Assembly (NCBI GenBank): GCA_902624075.1
Contig: CACNWC010000009.1
Span: forward strand, 1-38,388
Direction: 5' to 3'
DNA from: an uncultured Pelagibacteraceae bacterium
Lineage (GTDB): Bacteria > Pseudomonadota > Alphaproteobacteria > Pelagibacterales > Pelagibacteraceae
DNA length: 38,388 nucleotides
Within the stretch, counting starts at the first letter, position 1, and the number at the start of each line of letters is the position of its first letter. A program made the position numbers and the translations under genes. Positions 15,237-23,730 of this stretch are shown here, piece after piece. The notes beneath the pieces were generated by a model, which searched no databases, was not told the DNA's origin, and worked only from the letters and a program-made list of their open reading frames with translations.

Positions 15237-16241
15237 TTATAAGCGTTTTTCAATTTTTTCTATAGATCTATTAAAGTCTTTTTTTAACATTGTGTATTCA
15301 TAATTATTAGGTGGGAACCATTCTTTACAGGAAATAATTTGACTTATAAAATCTTTATTATCTTTTAAATTAAAATGCATTAATGCTAATACAGATTTTT
15401 TCAAATAATAACCCATGTGGGTTATTATCCCCTCTGGAGAAATTATTTTAGAAGATCTTTTCACTGCGTCAAATAAATTATTACCATCAATGTCTTTTAG
15501 AAAAAAAATGTTTTTATCGTTAATTGTATTTATTTGATGATGTTCAAAGTTGTAATTATTATATTTATTTAAGAAATAATTATTAATTTTCTTATTAAAA
15601 AGCTCAGATGAAAACATAACATTATCGTATTTTGTACTCAAATAATTAAGTAATTCAGATACTTTATCCAGATCCCATTCTAACAATTTATTGAAGAAAG
15701 CATGTTTGTAATGAAAAAAAACATACTTTTTTGGATAATCAAATTTATGGGTAATGTTTGATTCATAATTTAAGTTGTTAGTTTCAGAAGTAAACTCAAT
15801 TAAGTTTTCCTGAATAATGTAAGATGATTTTCTTTTTTTTATTTTTTCACGGTCTAAAACTGAATATCTAAAAAGATATTTTAATAAAAAATCATTTGGT
15901 CTACTTCTAAAAGATTTTATTGTTATTGCATAAAATTTTATATTTCTAAAAAATAAAGGTAGATAATAATAAAAATTTTTTGGAGTAAGAATGTAAATAG
16001 TGTCTATCTTATTTGTTAAAATATAAAAAAAGATTTTCATTTTCTCTATAAATGCAAGATTCATAGAAACTATCTTTTTTTGTATACCTGGAAATAAAAA
16101 ATTAAATTTATGATTAATATTTGATAAGAAAATTAAAATATTTTGATCTTTGTGTTTATTGATAATTCTATTAATAGCATTTAATGAAACAAATAAATCT
16201 CCTGTTCTGTCATTTTTGAGAATAAGGACTTTTTTTGTCAT
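15237..16241 (-). CDS. Putative GT9-like (heptosyltransferase-like) glycosyltransferase
   Basis: A 334-residue protein opening with V-L-I-L-K-N-D-R-T-G-D-L-F-V-S-L, the start motif of ADP-heptose:LPS heptosyltransferases (GT9). Near the C terminus S-P-E-G-I-I-T-H-M-G occupies the place of the donor-site motif S-x-D-T/S-G-x-x-H. The middle is highly divergent and Lys/Asn/Phe-rich. A role in lipopolysaccharide core or O-antigen assembly is an inference. Its start overlaps the gmd stop by 4 bases (ATGA). Confidence 0.6.
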   Translation of the reverse strand: MTKKVLILKNDRTGDLFVSLNAINRIINKHKDQNILIFLSNINHKFNFLFPGIQKKIVSMNLAFIEKMKIFFYILTNKIDTIYILTPKNFYYYLPLFFRNIKFYAITIKSFRSRPNDFLLKYLFRYSVLDREKIKKRKSSYIIQENLIEFTSETNNLNYESNITHKFDYPKKYVFFHYKHAFFNKLLEWDLDKVSELLNYLSTKYDNVMFSSELFNKKINNYFLNKYNNYNFEHHQINTINDKNIFFLKDIDGNNLFDAVKRSSKIISPEGIITHMGYYLKKSVLALMHFNLKDNKDFISQIISCKEWFPPNNYEYTMLKKDFNRSIEKIEKRL

Positions 16242-17197
16242 TTAATTAATTTTAAATCAGAGTCTACCATTTCGTTAACTAAAGATCTAAAACTAATTTT
16301 AGGTTTCCATTTAAGAATTTTTATTGCTTTTTTAAAATCAGCTTTAAGAATGATATTGTCATTAGGTCTGAAAAATTTTTTATCTATCTTAATATAATTT
16401 CGATAATCTTTATTGACATGTTCAAAAGCAAATTTTAAAAATTCTTTTACTGTATGAGTTTTACCTGTACCAATAACAAAATCTTGAGGTTTTTTTAGTT
16501 GTAACATTTTCCACATTGCAAACACATAATCCTCTGCATGACCCCAATCTCTTTGTGCATTTATGTTGCCTAAAGTTATTTTTTTTAGTTTATTTTTTTG
16601 AATTTTAGCAACACTAGATGTAATTTTCCTAGTTATAAAATTAATGCTCCTTCTAGGTGATTCATGATTAAATAAAATTCCAGAACAAGCAAATAAATTG
16701 TAGGCTTCTCTATAATTTTTAGTAAGATAAAAACCTGCTATTTTTGAAACTCCATAAGCAGATCTAGGATTAAAATTTGTGTTCTCGTTTTGGGGATATT
16801 TAGGAGAATTTCCAAATAATTCTGATGATGCAGCAAAATAAAAACGAGTTTTTGGTGAAAATTCTTTTATCGCCGAAAGTATATAATGAGTACCATTAAT
16901 ATTTGGATTTAATTTAAAAAATTCATCCTCGAATTTATAATTGATAAAACTTTGTGCTGCTAAATGATAAAATTCTTTTGGTTTAAAATTTTTAATTAAG
17001 GATTTAATCTTAGAAAAATTGTTAATATCAATCTTTTTAAGAAAAATATTTTTTTTTATTTTTTTAAGATTATCTAAATTAATTCTTTTTTTAGGATTAG
17101 TGATACCAATTACCTTGTATTTTTTTTTTAATAATAATTCAGCTAAATAAGAACCATCTTGACCGCTAATACCAGTTATAATAGCTATTTTTGCCAT
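16238..17197 (-). CDS. gmd: GDP-mannose 4,6-dehydratase
   Basis: Converts GDP-mannose to GDP-4-keto-6-deoxymannose, precursor of fucose, rhamnose and perosamine. The 319-residue SDR-fold product has G-I-S-G-Q-D-G-S-Y-L-A-E (9-20), S-S-E-L-F-G (124-129, Ser in place of the usual catalytic Thr), Y-x3-K (Y148, K152), and G-N-x-x-A-Q-R-D-W-G-H-A-E-D-Y near 202-217, the clearest GMD signature. It is slightly shorter than typical (about 325-370). No fcl, rmd or per partner lies in the window. It overlaps the preceding gene by 13 bases and the next by 4. Confidence 0.88.
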   Translation of the reverse strand: MAKIAIITGISGQDGSYLAELLLKKKYKVIGITNPKKRINLDNLKKIKKNIFLKKIDINNFSKIKSLIKNFKPKEFYHLAAQSFINYKFEDEFFKLNPNINGTHYILSAIKEFSPKTRFYFAASSELFGNSPKYPQNENTNFNPRSAYGVSKIAGFYLTKNYREAYNLFACSGILFNHESPRRSINFITRKITSSVAKIQKNKLKKITLGNINAQRDWGHAEDYVFAMWKMLQLKKPQDFVIGTGKTHTVKEFLKFAFEHVNKDYRNYIKIDKKFFRPNDNIILKADFKKAIKILKWKPKISFRSLVNEMVDSDLKLIK

Positions 17198-19290
17198 AAA
17201 AACTTTTTAGAATTATTAATACCTAATGTTTTATTGATAATAAAATCTGCAACTATTGAAGAATTAAAATGTTTAAAGTAAAATTTTTTACCATTCTTTG
17301 CAATTTTAACTCTATTCATCTTATCTCTTTTGAATTTATTCAATTTATAACTTAAATCATCTAAATTTTTATAAAAAACAATTTCTTTGTTTGAAAAAAA
17401 ATCACTTAAACAAGTTTTTTCATCAATAAAGGTTAATAACCCATTACCAACTAGTTGAGCAATCCTATCACTACTATAATATTTGATTGGTTTACCTCTG
17501 CTTAGATTCAATCCCATAGAAGAGTTTGCTAAATTAATTAGGAAATTGTTAGACCATATAGGTTGAATATTATTCATTCCATAAATATCAAATTTAATAT
17601 TAGGATTTTTTTTGATGAGTCTATTTACAAAAAATTCTCTATTATCTAATTTTCCTTTTTTTAATTCTCCCCTATGAACACCATGACTCATTGCAAAAAA
17701 AAGATCATTTTCACAATTTTTGTTAAAATTTTCTAAAACTTCGAAAGATAAATCACAAGGATTTGGTATATAAAAGCTATTTTTTATCTTAAAATCAATT
17801 GAATTAGGGTCAGTAGTTAAAAATGTAGAATCAATAAATAAATTTTTGTCAAGAACTCTTCTTTTATTACTCGTGTAATCAGGCCCATATCGAGATAAAG
17901 GGTCTAAAAACCATTGACCAATCATTACTTTATCTTTTTTAAAATCGTCAAGAGTTTCTATTGAGACATTATCAGCGTGACCCAATATAATTAAATCTGG
18001 TTTAAAATTTTTATAATTGTTTTTGATAGATTTTTGTAATGATTTTGATCCCGCTAAATCATTTAATCTCTTATTGTTGTGAAGTATATCCCTATCACTA
18101 ACAGTAAGAACGTTATGCCCCAGCCTTACAAAGCCATTATTTATTCTTCTACCAGTATTATAATGTAACCTTCCATCAAAACGATAATTAAAATTTGTTA
18201 TGTGCATTATCTTTAATATCTTTTTATTATTAATATTTATTATTTTTATAAAATTTTGATTTCTAAGATTATCAATAATTTTCGATACATATTTATGAGT
18301 AAGATAAAAATTTTTATAATTTTGTTTTTGTTTTTTAACTAATCGTTTTTTATCTAAAATAAGATTGGATATTTCTTGAAAAAGATTCTCTTCATCTAAA
18401 GATTTAAGAATTATTGCAGATTTGGAAGTTTCTGGTAAACCACCCTTATTACTAATAATTACAGCTGATCCTCTGCTAGCAGCTTCTAAACTTGTTCTAC
18501 CAAATGGCTCTTCCCATCTCGAAGAAACTACAGATATACTAACTTTTTTTAAAAAATTTAGAATAAATTCATTATTTTTAAAACCTAAATTTATAAGATT
18601 CTTATGATTAAAAAACATTTTTTCTCTTGGTTCATCTCCAATGACGTAAGCTTTCCAATCTTTGTGTTTATCTAAAATTTTAATAATTGTATTTCCAAAA
18701 ATATCAAAACCTTTAGCTTTATTTAATTTACCAATAAATGTAATAATCTTTTTTTTATTGTTAAAACTAATTGGAATTTTATCTGTAGATTGATAACAAA
18801 TAATTGATTTGTTTGATATTAATTCTTTTTCATTTAAATCTAAAAAAAAACGACTCCTTGACCATTTACTATTAAAAATAATCTTATCAACATTATTTAT
18901 AATAAATCTTCTATCTGATAAACTTTTTGATCCATTCATTGTCAAAGGATCGTTATGAAAATATAAAAAAATTTTTTTTTTATAATTAGGTTTAATTTGT
19001 TTAATATAATTTGGCCTATTATGTATTTCCAATATATCAGTTTTTTTAAAATTTGGGTGTTCTATGAAAGATTTAACATATTCTCTATTTGAACTTTGTA
19101 AAAAATTTTTGACAGGTTTTAAATTAATGTAGTTTTTACTTAGAAAATCTTTTTTATTCGTTGATCCATAAACAGTAATATTCTTTTTAAACTTACTAAC
19201 ATTAGATGTGTCATTAACGAATAAAGAAACTGCTCCAGCAATATCTTTAGAATAATTTTCTTTATATGGAAGCAGTATAGATATTTTCAT
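17185..19290 (-). CDS. Two-domain glycosyltransferase (GT4-like plus CgeB-like)
   Basis: A 701-residue fusion of two GT-B enzymes. Residues 1-350 are a GT4-like transferase with F-I-G-K-L-N-K-A-K-G near 190 and S-S-R-W-E-E-P-F-G-R-T-S-L-E-A near 257-272 carrying the donor-site glutamates. A second module starts at about M362 (M-H-I-T-N-F) and has a late Y-Y-S-S-D-R-I-A-Q-L-V-G-N-G segment (about 602-616), resembling the CgeB/Glyco_trans_1_2 family. No stop separates the two. It may add two successive sugars. The start overlaps the GIY-YIG gene by 4 bases. Confidence 0.8.
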   Translation of the reverse strand: MKISILLPYKENYSKDIAGAVSLFVNDTSNVSKFKKNITVYGSTNKKDFLSKNYINLKPVKNFLQSSNREYVKSFIEHPNFKKTDILEIHNRPNYIKQIKPNYKKKIFLYFHNDPLTMNGSKSLSDRRFIINNVDKIIFNSKWSRSRFFLDLNEKELISNKSIICYQSTDKIPISFNNKKKIITFIGKLNKAKGFDIFGNTIIKILDKHKDWKAYVIGDEPREKMFFNHKNLINLGFKNNEFILNFLKKVSISVVSSRWEEPFGRTSLEAASRGSAVIISNKGGLPETSKSAIILKSLDEENLFQEISNLILDKKRLVKKQKQNYKNFYLTHKYVSKIIDNLRNQNFIKIININNKKILKIMHITNFNYRFDGRLHYNTGRRINNGFVRLGHNVLTVSDRDILHNNKRLNDLAGSKSLQKSIKNNYKNFKPDLIILGHADNVSIETLDDFKKDKVMIGQWFLDPLSRYGPDYTSNKRRVLDKNLFIDSTFLTTDPNSIDFKIKNSFYIPNPCDLSFEVLENFNKNCENDLFFAMSHGVHRGELKKGKLDNREFFVNRLIKKNPNIKFDIYGMNNIQPIWSNNFLINLANSSMGLNLSRGKPIKYYSSDRIAQLVGNGLLTFIDEKTCLSDFFSNKEIVFYKNLDDLSYKLNKFKRDKMNRVKIAKNGKKFYFKHFNSSIVADFIINKTLGINNSKKFLWQK

Positions 19291-19538
19291 TTATGTTTAT
19301 TAAATATTTGAAGTCTTTTTTTTTTATTATTTTTTAAAATATATTCAAATGACATAGCTTTATTTTTAGATAGAAATTTTTTTTTGTAAATAATCTTCCA
19401 TTTATTTCCCTTAGTATATTTAGCACCTTTATTATTATTATGCTTTTCTAATCTTTTGTCTAAATCTTTAGTATACCCAACATATGTTCTTTTTTTGACT
19501 GAGGAGACACATTTCAGCATGTAAACAAAATATGTCAT
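19287..19538 (-). CDS. GIY-YIG domain protein (UPF0213/YhbQ type)
   Basis: An 83-residue single-domain GIY-YIG nuclease-fold protein. F-V-Y-M-L-K-C replaces the GIY strand and Y-V-G-Y-T the YIG strand. D-L-x-x-R-L-x-x-H and the later A-M-S-F-E-Y-x-L-K with the putative catalytic Glu follow. Small proteins of this type are common in bacteria and mostly uncharacterised. Its ATG lies only six T's after the encoded CCA of tRNA-Glu, with no ribosome-binding site between, and it overlaps the next gene by 4 bases. Confidence 0.85.
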   Translation of the reverse strand: MTYFVYMLKCVSSVKKRTYVGYTKDLDKRLEKHNNNKGAKYTKGNKWKIIYKKKFLSKNKAMSFEYILKNNKKKRLQIFNKHK

Positions 19539-19544
19539 AAAAAA

Positions 19545-19619
19545 TGGCGGTCCCTAGGGGAATCGAACCCCTCTTTCGAGGATGAAAACCACGTGTCCTA
19601 ACCGATAGACGAAGGGACC
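19545..19619 (-). tRNA. tRNA-Glu (anticodon TTC)
   Basis: A full cloverleaf on the minus strand: acceptor GGTCCCT/AGGGACC, discriminator G, encoded CCA at 19547-19545, T-arm AGGGG/CCCCT with a TTCGATT loop, and anticodon loop TTTTCAT giving TTC. The anticodon stem CGTGG/CCTCG has a T-T mismatch at the middle pair. It lies immediately upstream of the GIY-YIG and glycosyltransferase run. Confidence 0.95.
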
Positions 19620-19664
19620 GAAGAGGTGTTTTTTATTGCAAAAATAATTATTTATCAAGCTTTA

Positions 19665-20606
19665 TTAAATCTTTTGTTTCATTTTAATTATCTTTTTTAA
19701 ACCAGTAGATTTATGGGTAATTAGTGTTTCTGATAAAAATTCATTATCAATAATTTTTATTCCTGATACCAAATCACCAGAAGTAATACCAGTGGCACAA
19801 AATATGGAGTCACCCGAAACTACTTCATTTAATTCATATTTTTTATCAAAATCTTTTATACCCATTTTTACTGCTCGTTCTTTATCAACATCAGTTTTAA
19901 ACAAAAATCTTCCTTGAAAAAAACAATTATAAGAATCTAAAGCTGAGGCTGCTAATACTCCTTCTGGACCACCCCCAATACCCAAAAAAAGATCAACTTT
20001 ATATTTTTTATCAGTAACCAAAAGTGCACCAGAAACATCTCCATCTGTAATTAATTTTAGATTTACTTTAAGTTTTTTTAATTCTTCAATAATTTTTTTA
20101 TGTCTAGGTCGATCTAAAATACACACAGTTATATCTGTAGGTTTTTTATTTTTATATTCACATAAGTTATTAATATTGTCTTTGACAGTAAAATCCAAAT
20201 CTATCACCCCTTTTTCTAAGACATTAGCTGATATCTTGTCCATATAAGTTTCTGGTGCATTTAACAAATTTGATTTTCCTGCTATAGCAATTACTGACAA
20301 CGCACCAGGTAGATTATTTGCCGCAAAATTTGTCCCTTCCAAAGGATCAACTGCTATATCTATATTAGGTCCACTCATTGATCCTAATTTTTCGCCTATA
20401 TATAGCATTGGTGCTTCATCTAATTCTCCCTCTCCAATTACAATTTCACCCGTCATATCAATTTTATTCAATTCAGTTCTCATTGTATCAACAGCTGCTT
20501 TATCAGCAGATACTTTATCTTTTTTTCCAACCAAATATGAAGATGCTAAGGCTGCCCTACTTGATACATTTAATATTATATCTTCAAATTTTTTGTCTAG
20601 TATCAC
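19665..20606 (-). CDS. glpX: Class II fructose-1,6-bisphosphatase
   Basis: Hydrolyses fructose-1,6-bisphosphate to fructose-6-phosphate in gluconeogenesis. The 313-residue product has G-E-G-E-L-D-E-A-P (58-66), D-P-L-E-G-T (87-92), the D-R-P-R-H segment, and G-I-G-G-G-P-E-G-V-L-A-A, all typical of GlpX. It starts at GTG, overlapping the TAG stop of the upstream transporter gene by one base, so translation is probably coupled. In many alphaproteobacteria glpX follows hom; here hom lies more than 11 kb away on the other strand. Confidence 0.95.
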   Translation of the reverse strand: MILDKKFEDIILNVSSRAALASSYLVGKKDKVSADKAAVDTMRTELNKIDMTGEIVIGEGELDEAPMLYIGEKLGSMSGPNIDIAVDPLEGTNFAANNLPGALSVIAIAGKSNLLNAPETYMDKISANVLEKGVIDLDFTVKDNINNLCEYKNKKPTDITVCILDRPRHKKIIEELKKLKVNLKLITDGDVSGALLVTDKKYKVDLFLGIGGGPEGVLAASALDSYNCFFQGRFLFKTDVDKERAVKMGIKDFDKKYELNEVVSGDSIFCATGITSGDLVSGIKIIDNEFLSETLITHKSTGLKKIIKMKQKI

Positions 20607-21598
20607 TATTTAACAGTTTCTAAAGAACGATTAATTTCTAACTTTGTTTCAAATTCTCTTAATCTTTTCCAAACAGATATTAATTCAACTATTATTGGCC
20701 AACTTCTAACAAGATACTGCAAAGAAGTTTCAACTCTACCAAAAGCTCTTATAATTTGTTGAACGAAACCCAAAGTAATTGCACCAGTTACAATTGTTGG
20801 TGCTAGTGCCAAATATGGAACAATGACCATCCCTTGTAAATAACTCCATTTAACAGCATTGAAATAAAGATAGTGAAAATACATTCTATAATGTATTTTT
20901 CTTACACCACCATAAAGATCTGTTATTTTTTCTGGTTTTGCACTTTCTTTAAAATCTTCACCTAAAACAAGTTCTTTTCTATAGGCTGCCTCTTCTTTTT
21001 GAATATCATATTCAATACCAGGTAATTTTATTCCAACACTTGCCAATAATAGTGTTCCGCCCAATGCGGATAAAATTGCAACCCAAACTAAAGCATGATC
21101 TACTTCACCAATCCATGGCAATACAGTTATACTTTTCGAAAGACCCCATAATATCGGAGTAAAAGCAATTAATGTCATTAAACTTCTTAATAATTCAGCA
21201 CCAAGACCTTCCATAATTCTCGCAAATTTAAGGGTATCTTCTTGAACTCTTTGAGATGCACCTTCAATTGAAGAAGCATCATTCCAATAATCATGGTAAT
21301 ATTCAGCCATAGCTGTTCTCCACCTAAAAGTCCAATGACTCGTAAAATAATCACTAAAAATTACTACAAGAATATAAACAGCTGCAATTTTTGCAAATGT
21401 AAAAAGATAGGAAATAAATTCTTTTTCAGTTACAGAGTTTGGTTCTGTTAGAGCTTTTTGTAGAGTATCGTAAAATTCACCAAACCATTCATTTATTCTT
21501 ACATCAAGTTGAACTTGATACCACGTAGCCAATAATATAACTAAGGTACCTCCAATACTCCATAAATACCATTTTCTTTGTGTAAAAAATTTAAACAT
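20606..21598 (-). CDS. SbmA/BacA-like peptide transporter, short form
   Basis: Proton-driven inner-membrane importer family for peptides. The 330 residues align with SbmA from its second membrane region onward: N-x-W-F/Y-x-x-F-Y-D-x-x-Q-x-A-L, then H-W-T-F-R-W-R-T-A-M-A-E-Y-Y, the I-E-G-A-S-Q-R-V-Q-E-D-T signature, and E-A-A-Y-R-K-E-L-V-x-G-E-D. About 75-80 N-terminal residues of E. coli SbmA (about 406 residues) are missing. Upstream DNA cannot supply them, since the previous gene ends 4 bases before the ATG. It overlaps glpX by one base. Confidence 0.85.
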   Translation of the reverse strand: MFKFFTQRKWYLWSIGGTLVILLATWYQVQLDVRINEWFGEFYDTLQKALTEPNSVTEKEFISYLFTFAKIAAVYILVVIFSDYFTSHWTFRWRTAMAEYYHDYWNDASSIEGASQRVQEDTLKFARIMEGLGAELLRSLMTLIAFTPILWGLSKSITVLPWIGEVDHALVWVAILSALGGTLLLASVGIKLPGIEYDIQKEEAAYRKELVLGEDFKESAKPEKITDLYGGVRKIHYRMYFHYLYFNAVKWSYLQGMVIVPYLALAPTIVTGAITLGFVQQIIRAFGRVETSLQYLVRSWPIIVELISVWKRLREFETKLEINRSLETVK

Positions 21599-21602
21599 TT
21601 AT

Positions 21603-21884
21603 TTAAGACAGAAAATTATCAGCGTAAGATTTTTTTACTACTTTTCTTTTTTTCGGTTCAATGATTTCATATTCAATTTTCATTTTTTTTGCGTAGTTAA
21701 TAGCAAGTTCTTTCGAAGAAAATTCTAATTTAAGCTCACTTAAAGTGTCAGAAGAACTTTCCCATCCCATCAACGGGTTTTTAGTTGGATCTTTTACTTC
21801 AAATTCTAATATCCATTTATCAGTTTTACCAAGACCTGATTGCATAGGGCTTTTGTTAGGTATGTATATTTTTGCTTTTTTCAT
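21603..21884 (-). CDS. NADH dehydrogenase accessory subunit, NDUFS4-like
   Basis: Homologue of the 18-kDa complex I subunit (ETC complex I subunit family, PF04800), peripheral on the NADH-oxidising arm. The 93-residue product has A-K-I-Y-I-P-x-K-x-x-M-Q-S-G (4-17), W-x-L-E-F, P-L-M-G-W-x-S-S-x-D-T, F-x-S-K-E-x-A-I-x-Y-A and the C-terminal Y-A-D-N-F, all family hallmarks. It is an alphaproteobacterial and mitochondrial feature. The ATG lies five T's after the CCA of tRNA-Pro, with no ribosome-binding site. It is followed 4 bases later by the SbmA-like gene. Confidence 0.92.
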   Translation of the reverse strand: MKKAKIYIPNKSPMQSGLGKTDKWILEFEVKDPTKNPLMGWESSSDTLSELKLEFSSKELAINYAKKMKIEYEIIEPKKRKVVKKSYADNFLS

Positions 21885-21889
21885 AAAAA

Positions 21890-21966
<77 letters not shown>

Positions 21967-22059
21967 AGAGATGTACTAATACAGCACTTATGAAATTTTT
22001 CAAACTATAAAGATGACTAAAATAAAGGTAATTTTATAAAAATCTGATATATAAAACTG

Positions 22060-22548
22060 ATGATTATTGAATGTGTAAATTGTAATAAAAAATTTGAGGT
22101 AAATTCTGATCTTATTCCTGATAGTGGGCGTACAATTCAATGTGGATCATGTAATTATTTGTGGTTTTTTAATAAAAATGACTTATCAAATTTTGAAACA
22201 AATAAAAATGAAATTTCATTAAAAAAAACTCCCCCTATTAAAAAGAAAAATAATATTAAAAATTTATCAAGAAAATCAAAGCAATCTTTTGGAGATTTAG
22301 ATAAAAATTTTACAAAGAAAGACCCAAAAAAATCAGCATTAGTAAAATATGAAAAAAAATCAAATTTTACATTTCTTAACTTTTTATCTTATATTCTAGT
22401 CTTTATAATCACTTTTATTGCATTTGTTATAATAGTAGATACATTTAAATCACCCCTTTACAACATTTTTCCAAAATTAGAGCATATAATGTTTAGTCTT
22501 TATGAAACATTGAAAGATATTGAATTATTTATTAAAGATCTAATTTAA
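22060..22548 (+). CDS. Zinc-ribbon membrane protein (MJ0042-type N terminus)
   Basis: A 162-residue protein. The first 35 residues form an MJ0042/zinc-ribbon module with C5-x2-C8 and C28-x2-C31 and the R-T-I-Q-C-G-S-C core. A Lys/Ser-rich low-complexity linker (about 50-103) and one transmembrane segment (about 106-127) follow. Such proteins occur widely in alphaproteobacteria, often near cell-division genes, with no settled function. Topology suggests a cytoplasmic zinc ribbon anchored in the inner membrane. nhaA starts 2 bases downstream. Confidence 0.8.
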   Translation: MIIECVNCNKKFEVNSDLIPDSGRTIQCGSCNYLWFFNKNDLSNFETNKNEISLKKTPPIKKKNNIKNLSRKSKQSFGDLDKNFTKKDPKKSALVKYEKKSNFTFLNFLSYILVFIITFIAFVIIVDTFKSPLYNIFPKLEHIMFSLYETLKDIELFIKDLI

Positions 22549-22550
22549 TC

Positions 22551-23726
22551 ATGATTTATTATATTTCTAAACCTTTTAAATGGTTTTTTAAATTAGAAGC
22601 TGCAAGCGGTCTAGTATTGCTTATTAGTGCAATTTTAGCATTAATAATAAGCAACTCTAGTCTATCTAGTCTTTATTTTGAAACATTAAACAAATATTTA
22701 TTCATTGGTATAAATAATTTTGGACTGAAATTATCTGTTTTGCACTGGATTAACGATGCCTTAATGGCAATCTTCTTTTTTTTCGTAACACTTGAAATTA
22801 AAAGAGAATTTTTACAAGGTGAACTATCAAATATTAAACAGGCACTTCTGCCAATCATTGCTGCTGTGGGTGGAATGGTTGTTCCTGCATTATTCTATGT
22901 TGTAATAAATTTTGGTGATCCTGAAACTATAAATGGCTGGGCTATACCTTCGGCAACAGATATTGCCTTTTCATTAGGTGTTTTATCACTTTTAGGTAAA
23001 AGAGTTCCTTTATCACTAAAAGTTTTTCTTACAGCATTAGCAATTATAGATGATTTAGGTGCAATATTAATTATAGCGCTATTTTATTCTGGAGACTTAA
23101 ATGTAATGTATTTATCTTTAATGCTAGTTGCGTTTGTAGTTCTTTTAATAATAAATAAATTTAATATAAAAGTGTTCTTCCCTTATTTACTAATTGGACT
23201 ATTGTTGTGGGACTTTACACATAATTCAGGAATACACGCTACTATAGCTGGTGTTTTACTTGCAATGACTATTCCACACAGAAAAAAAGAAAAAGACTTT
23301 TCATTATTAATAAAGATTGAACATGCAATCAGTCCTTATGTTGCATTTGGAATAATGCCATTATTTGCTTTTGCTAATGCTGGAGTTTCATTAGAAGGAT
23401 TATCTCTTTCATCTTTATTAGACAAAGTACCGTTAGGAATAGTATTAGGGTTATTTGTTGGTAAACAACTAGGCGTTTTTGTTTTTTCTTATGTATCTAT
23501 TAAATTAAAGATTGCACAAATGCCAGGGAACTCAAGCTGGTATAATTTTTATGGTGTAGGTATACTTACTGGAATTGGATTTACTATGAGTTTGTTTGTT
23601 GGAAATTTAGCATTTATTGAGAATGCTCAGTATATGGATGGAGTAAAGATTGGTGTTTTAACAGGATCTTTGCTTTCAACATTGGCAGGATATTTTTTAA
23701 TATTACTTACACCTGACAAAAGGTAA
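22551..23726 (+). CDS. nhaA: Na+/H+ antiporter NhaA
   Basis: Electrogenic sodium-proton antiporter for pH and sodium homeostasis, relevant to a marine cell. The 391-residue, twelve-helix protein has the ion-binding pair D167-D168 in A-L-A-I-I-D-D-L-G-A, the T-D of helix IV in P-S-A-T-D-I-A-F (D137), F-F-V-T-L-E-I-K-R-E at 77-86, and G-I-G-F-T-M-S-L-F near the end. Length and motifs are fully typical. It is followed 4 bases later by the glutathione peroxidase gene. Confidence 0.96.
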   Translation: MIYYISKPFKWFFKLEAASGLVLLISAILALIISNSSLSSLYFETLNKYLFIGINNFGLKLSVLHWINDALMAIFFFFVTLEIKREFLQGELSNIKQALLPIIAAVGGMVVPALFYVVINFGDPETINGWAIPSATDIAFSLGVLSLLGKRVPLSLKVFLTALAIIDDLGAILIIALFYSGDLNVMYLSLMLVAFVVLLIINKFNIKVFFPYLLIGLLLWDFTHNSGIHATIAGVLLAMTIPHRKKEKDFSLLIKIEHAISPYVAFGIMPLFAFANAGVSLEGLSLSSLLDKVPLGIVLGLFVGKQLGVFVFSYVSIKLKIAQMPGNSSWYNFYGVGILTGIGFTMSLFVGNLAFIENAQYMDGVKIGVLTGSLLSTLAGYFLILLTPDKR

Positions 23727-23730
23727 CGTT

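Noticed and set aside
19545-19619. tRNA-Glu as the integration site of the recombinase at 11852
   Set aside because: No copy of the tRNA 3' end was seen near the recombinase, which lies about 7 kb away and has its own candidate core site. It remains only a possible island boundary.
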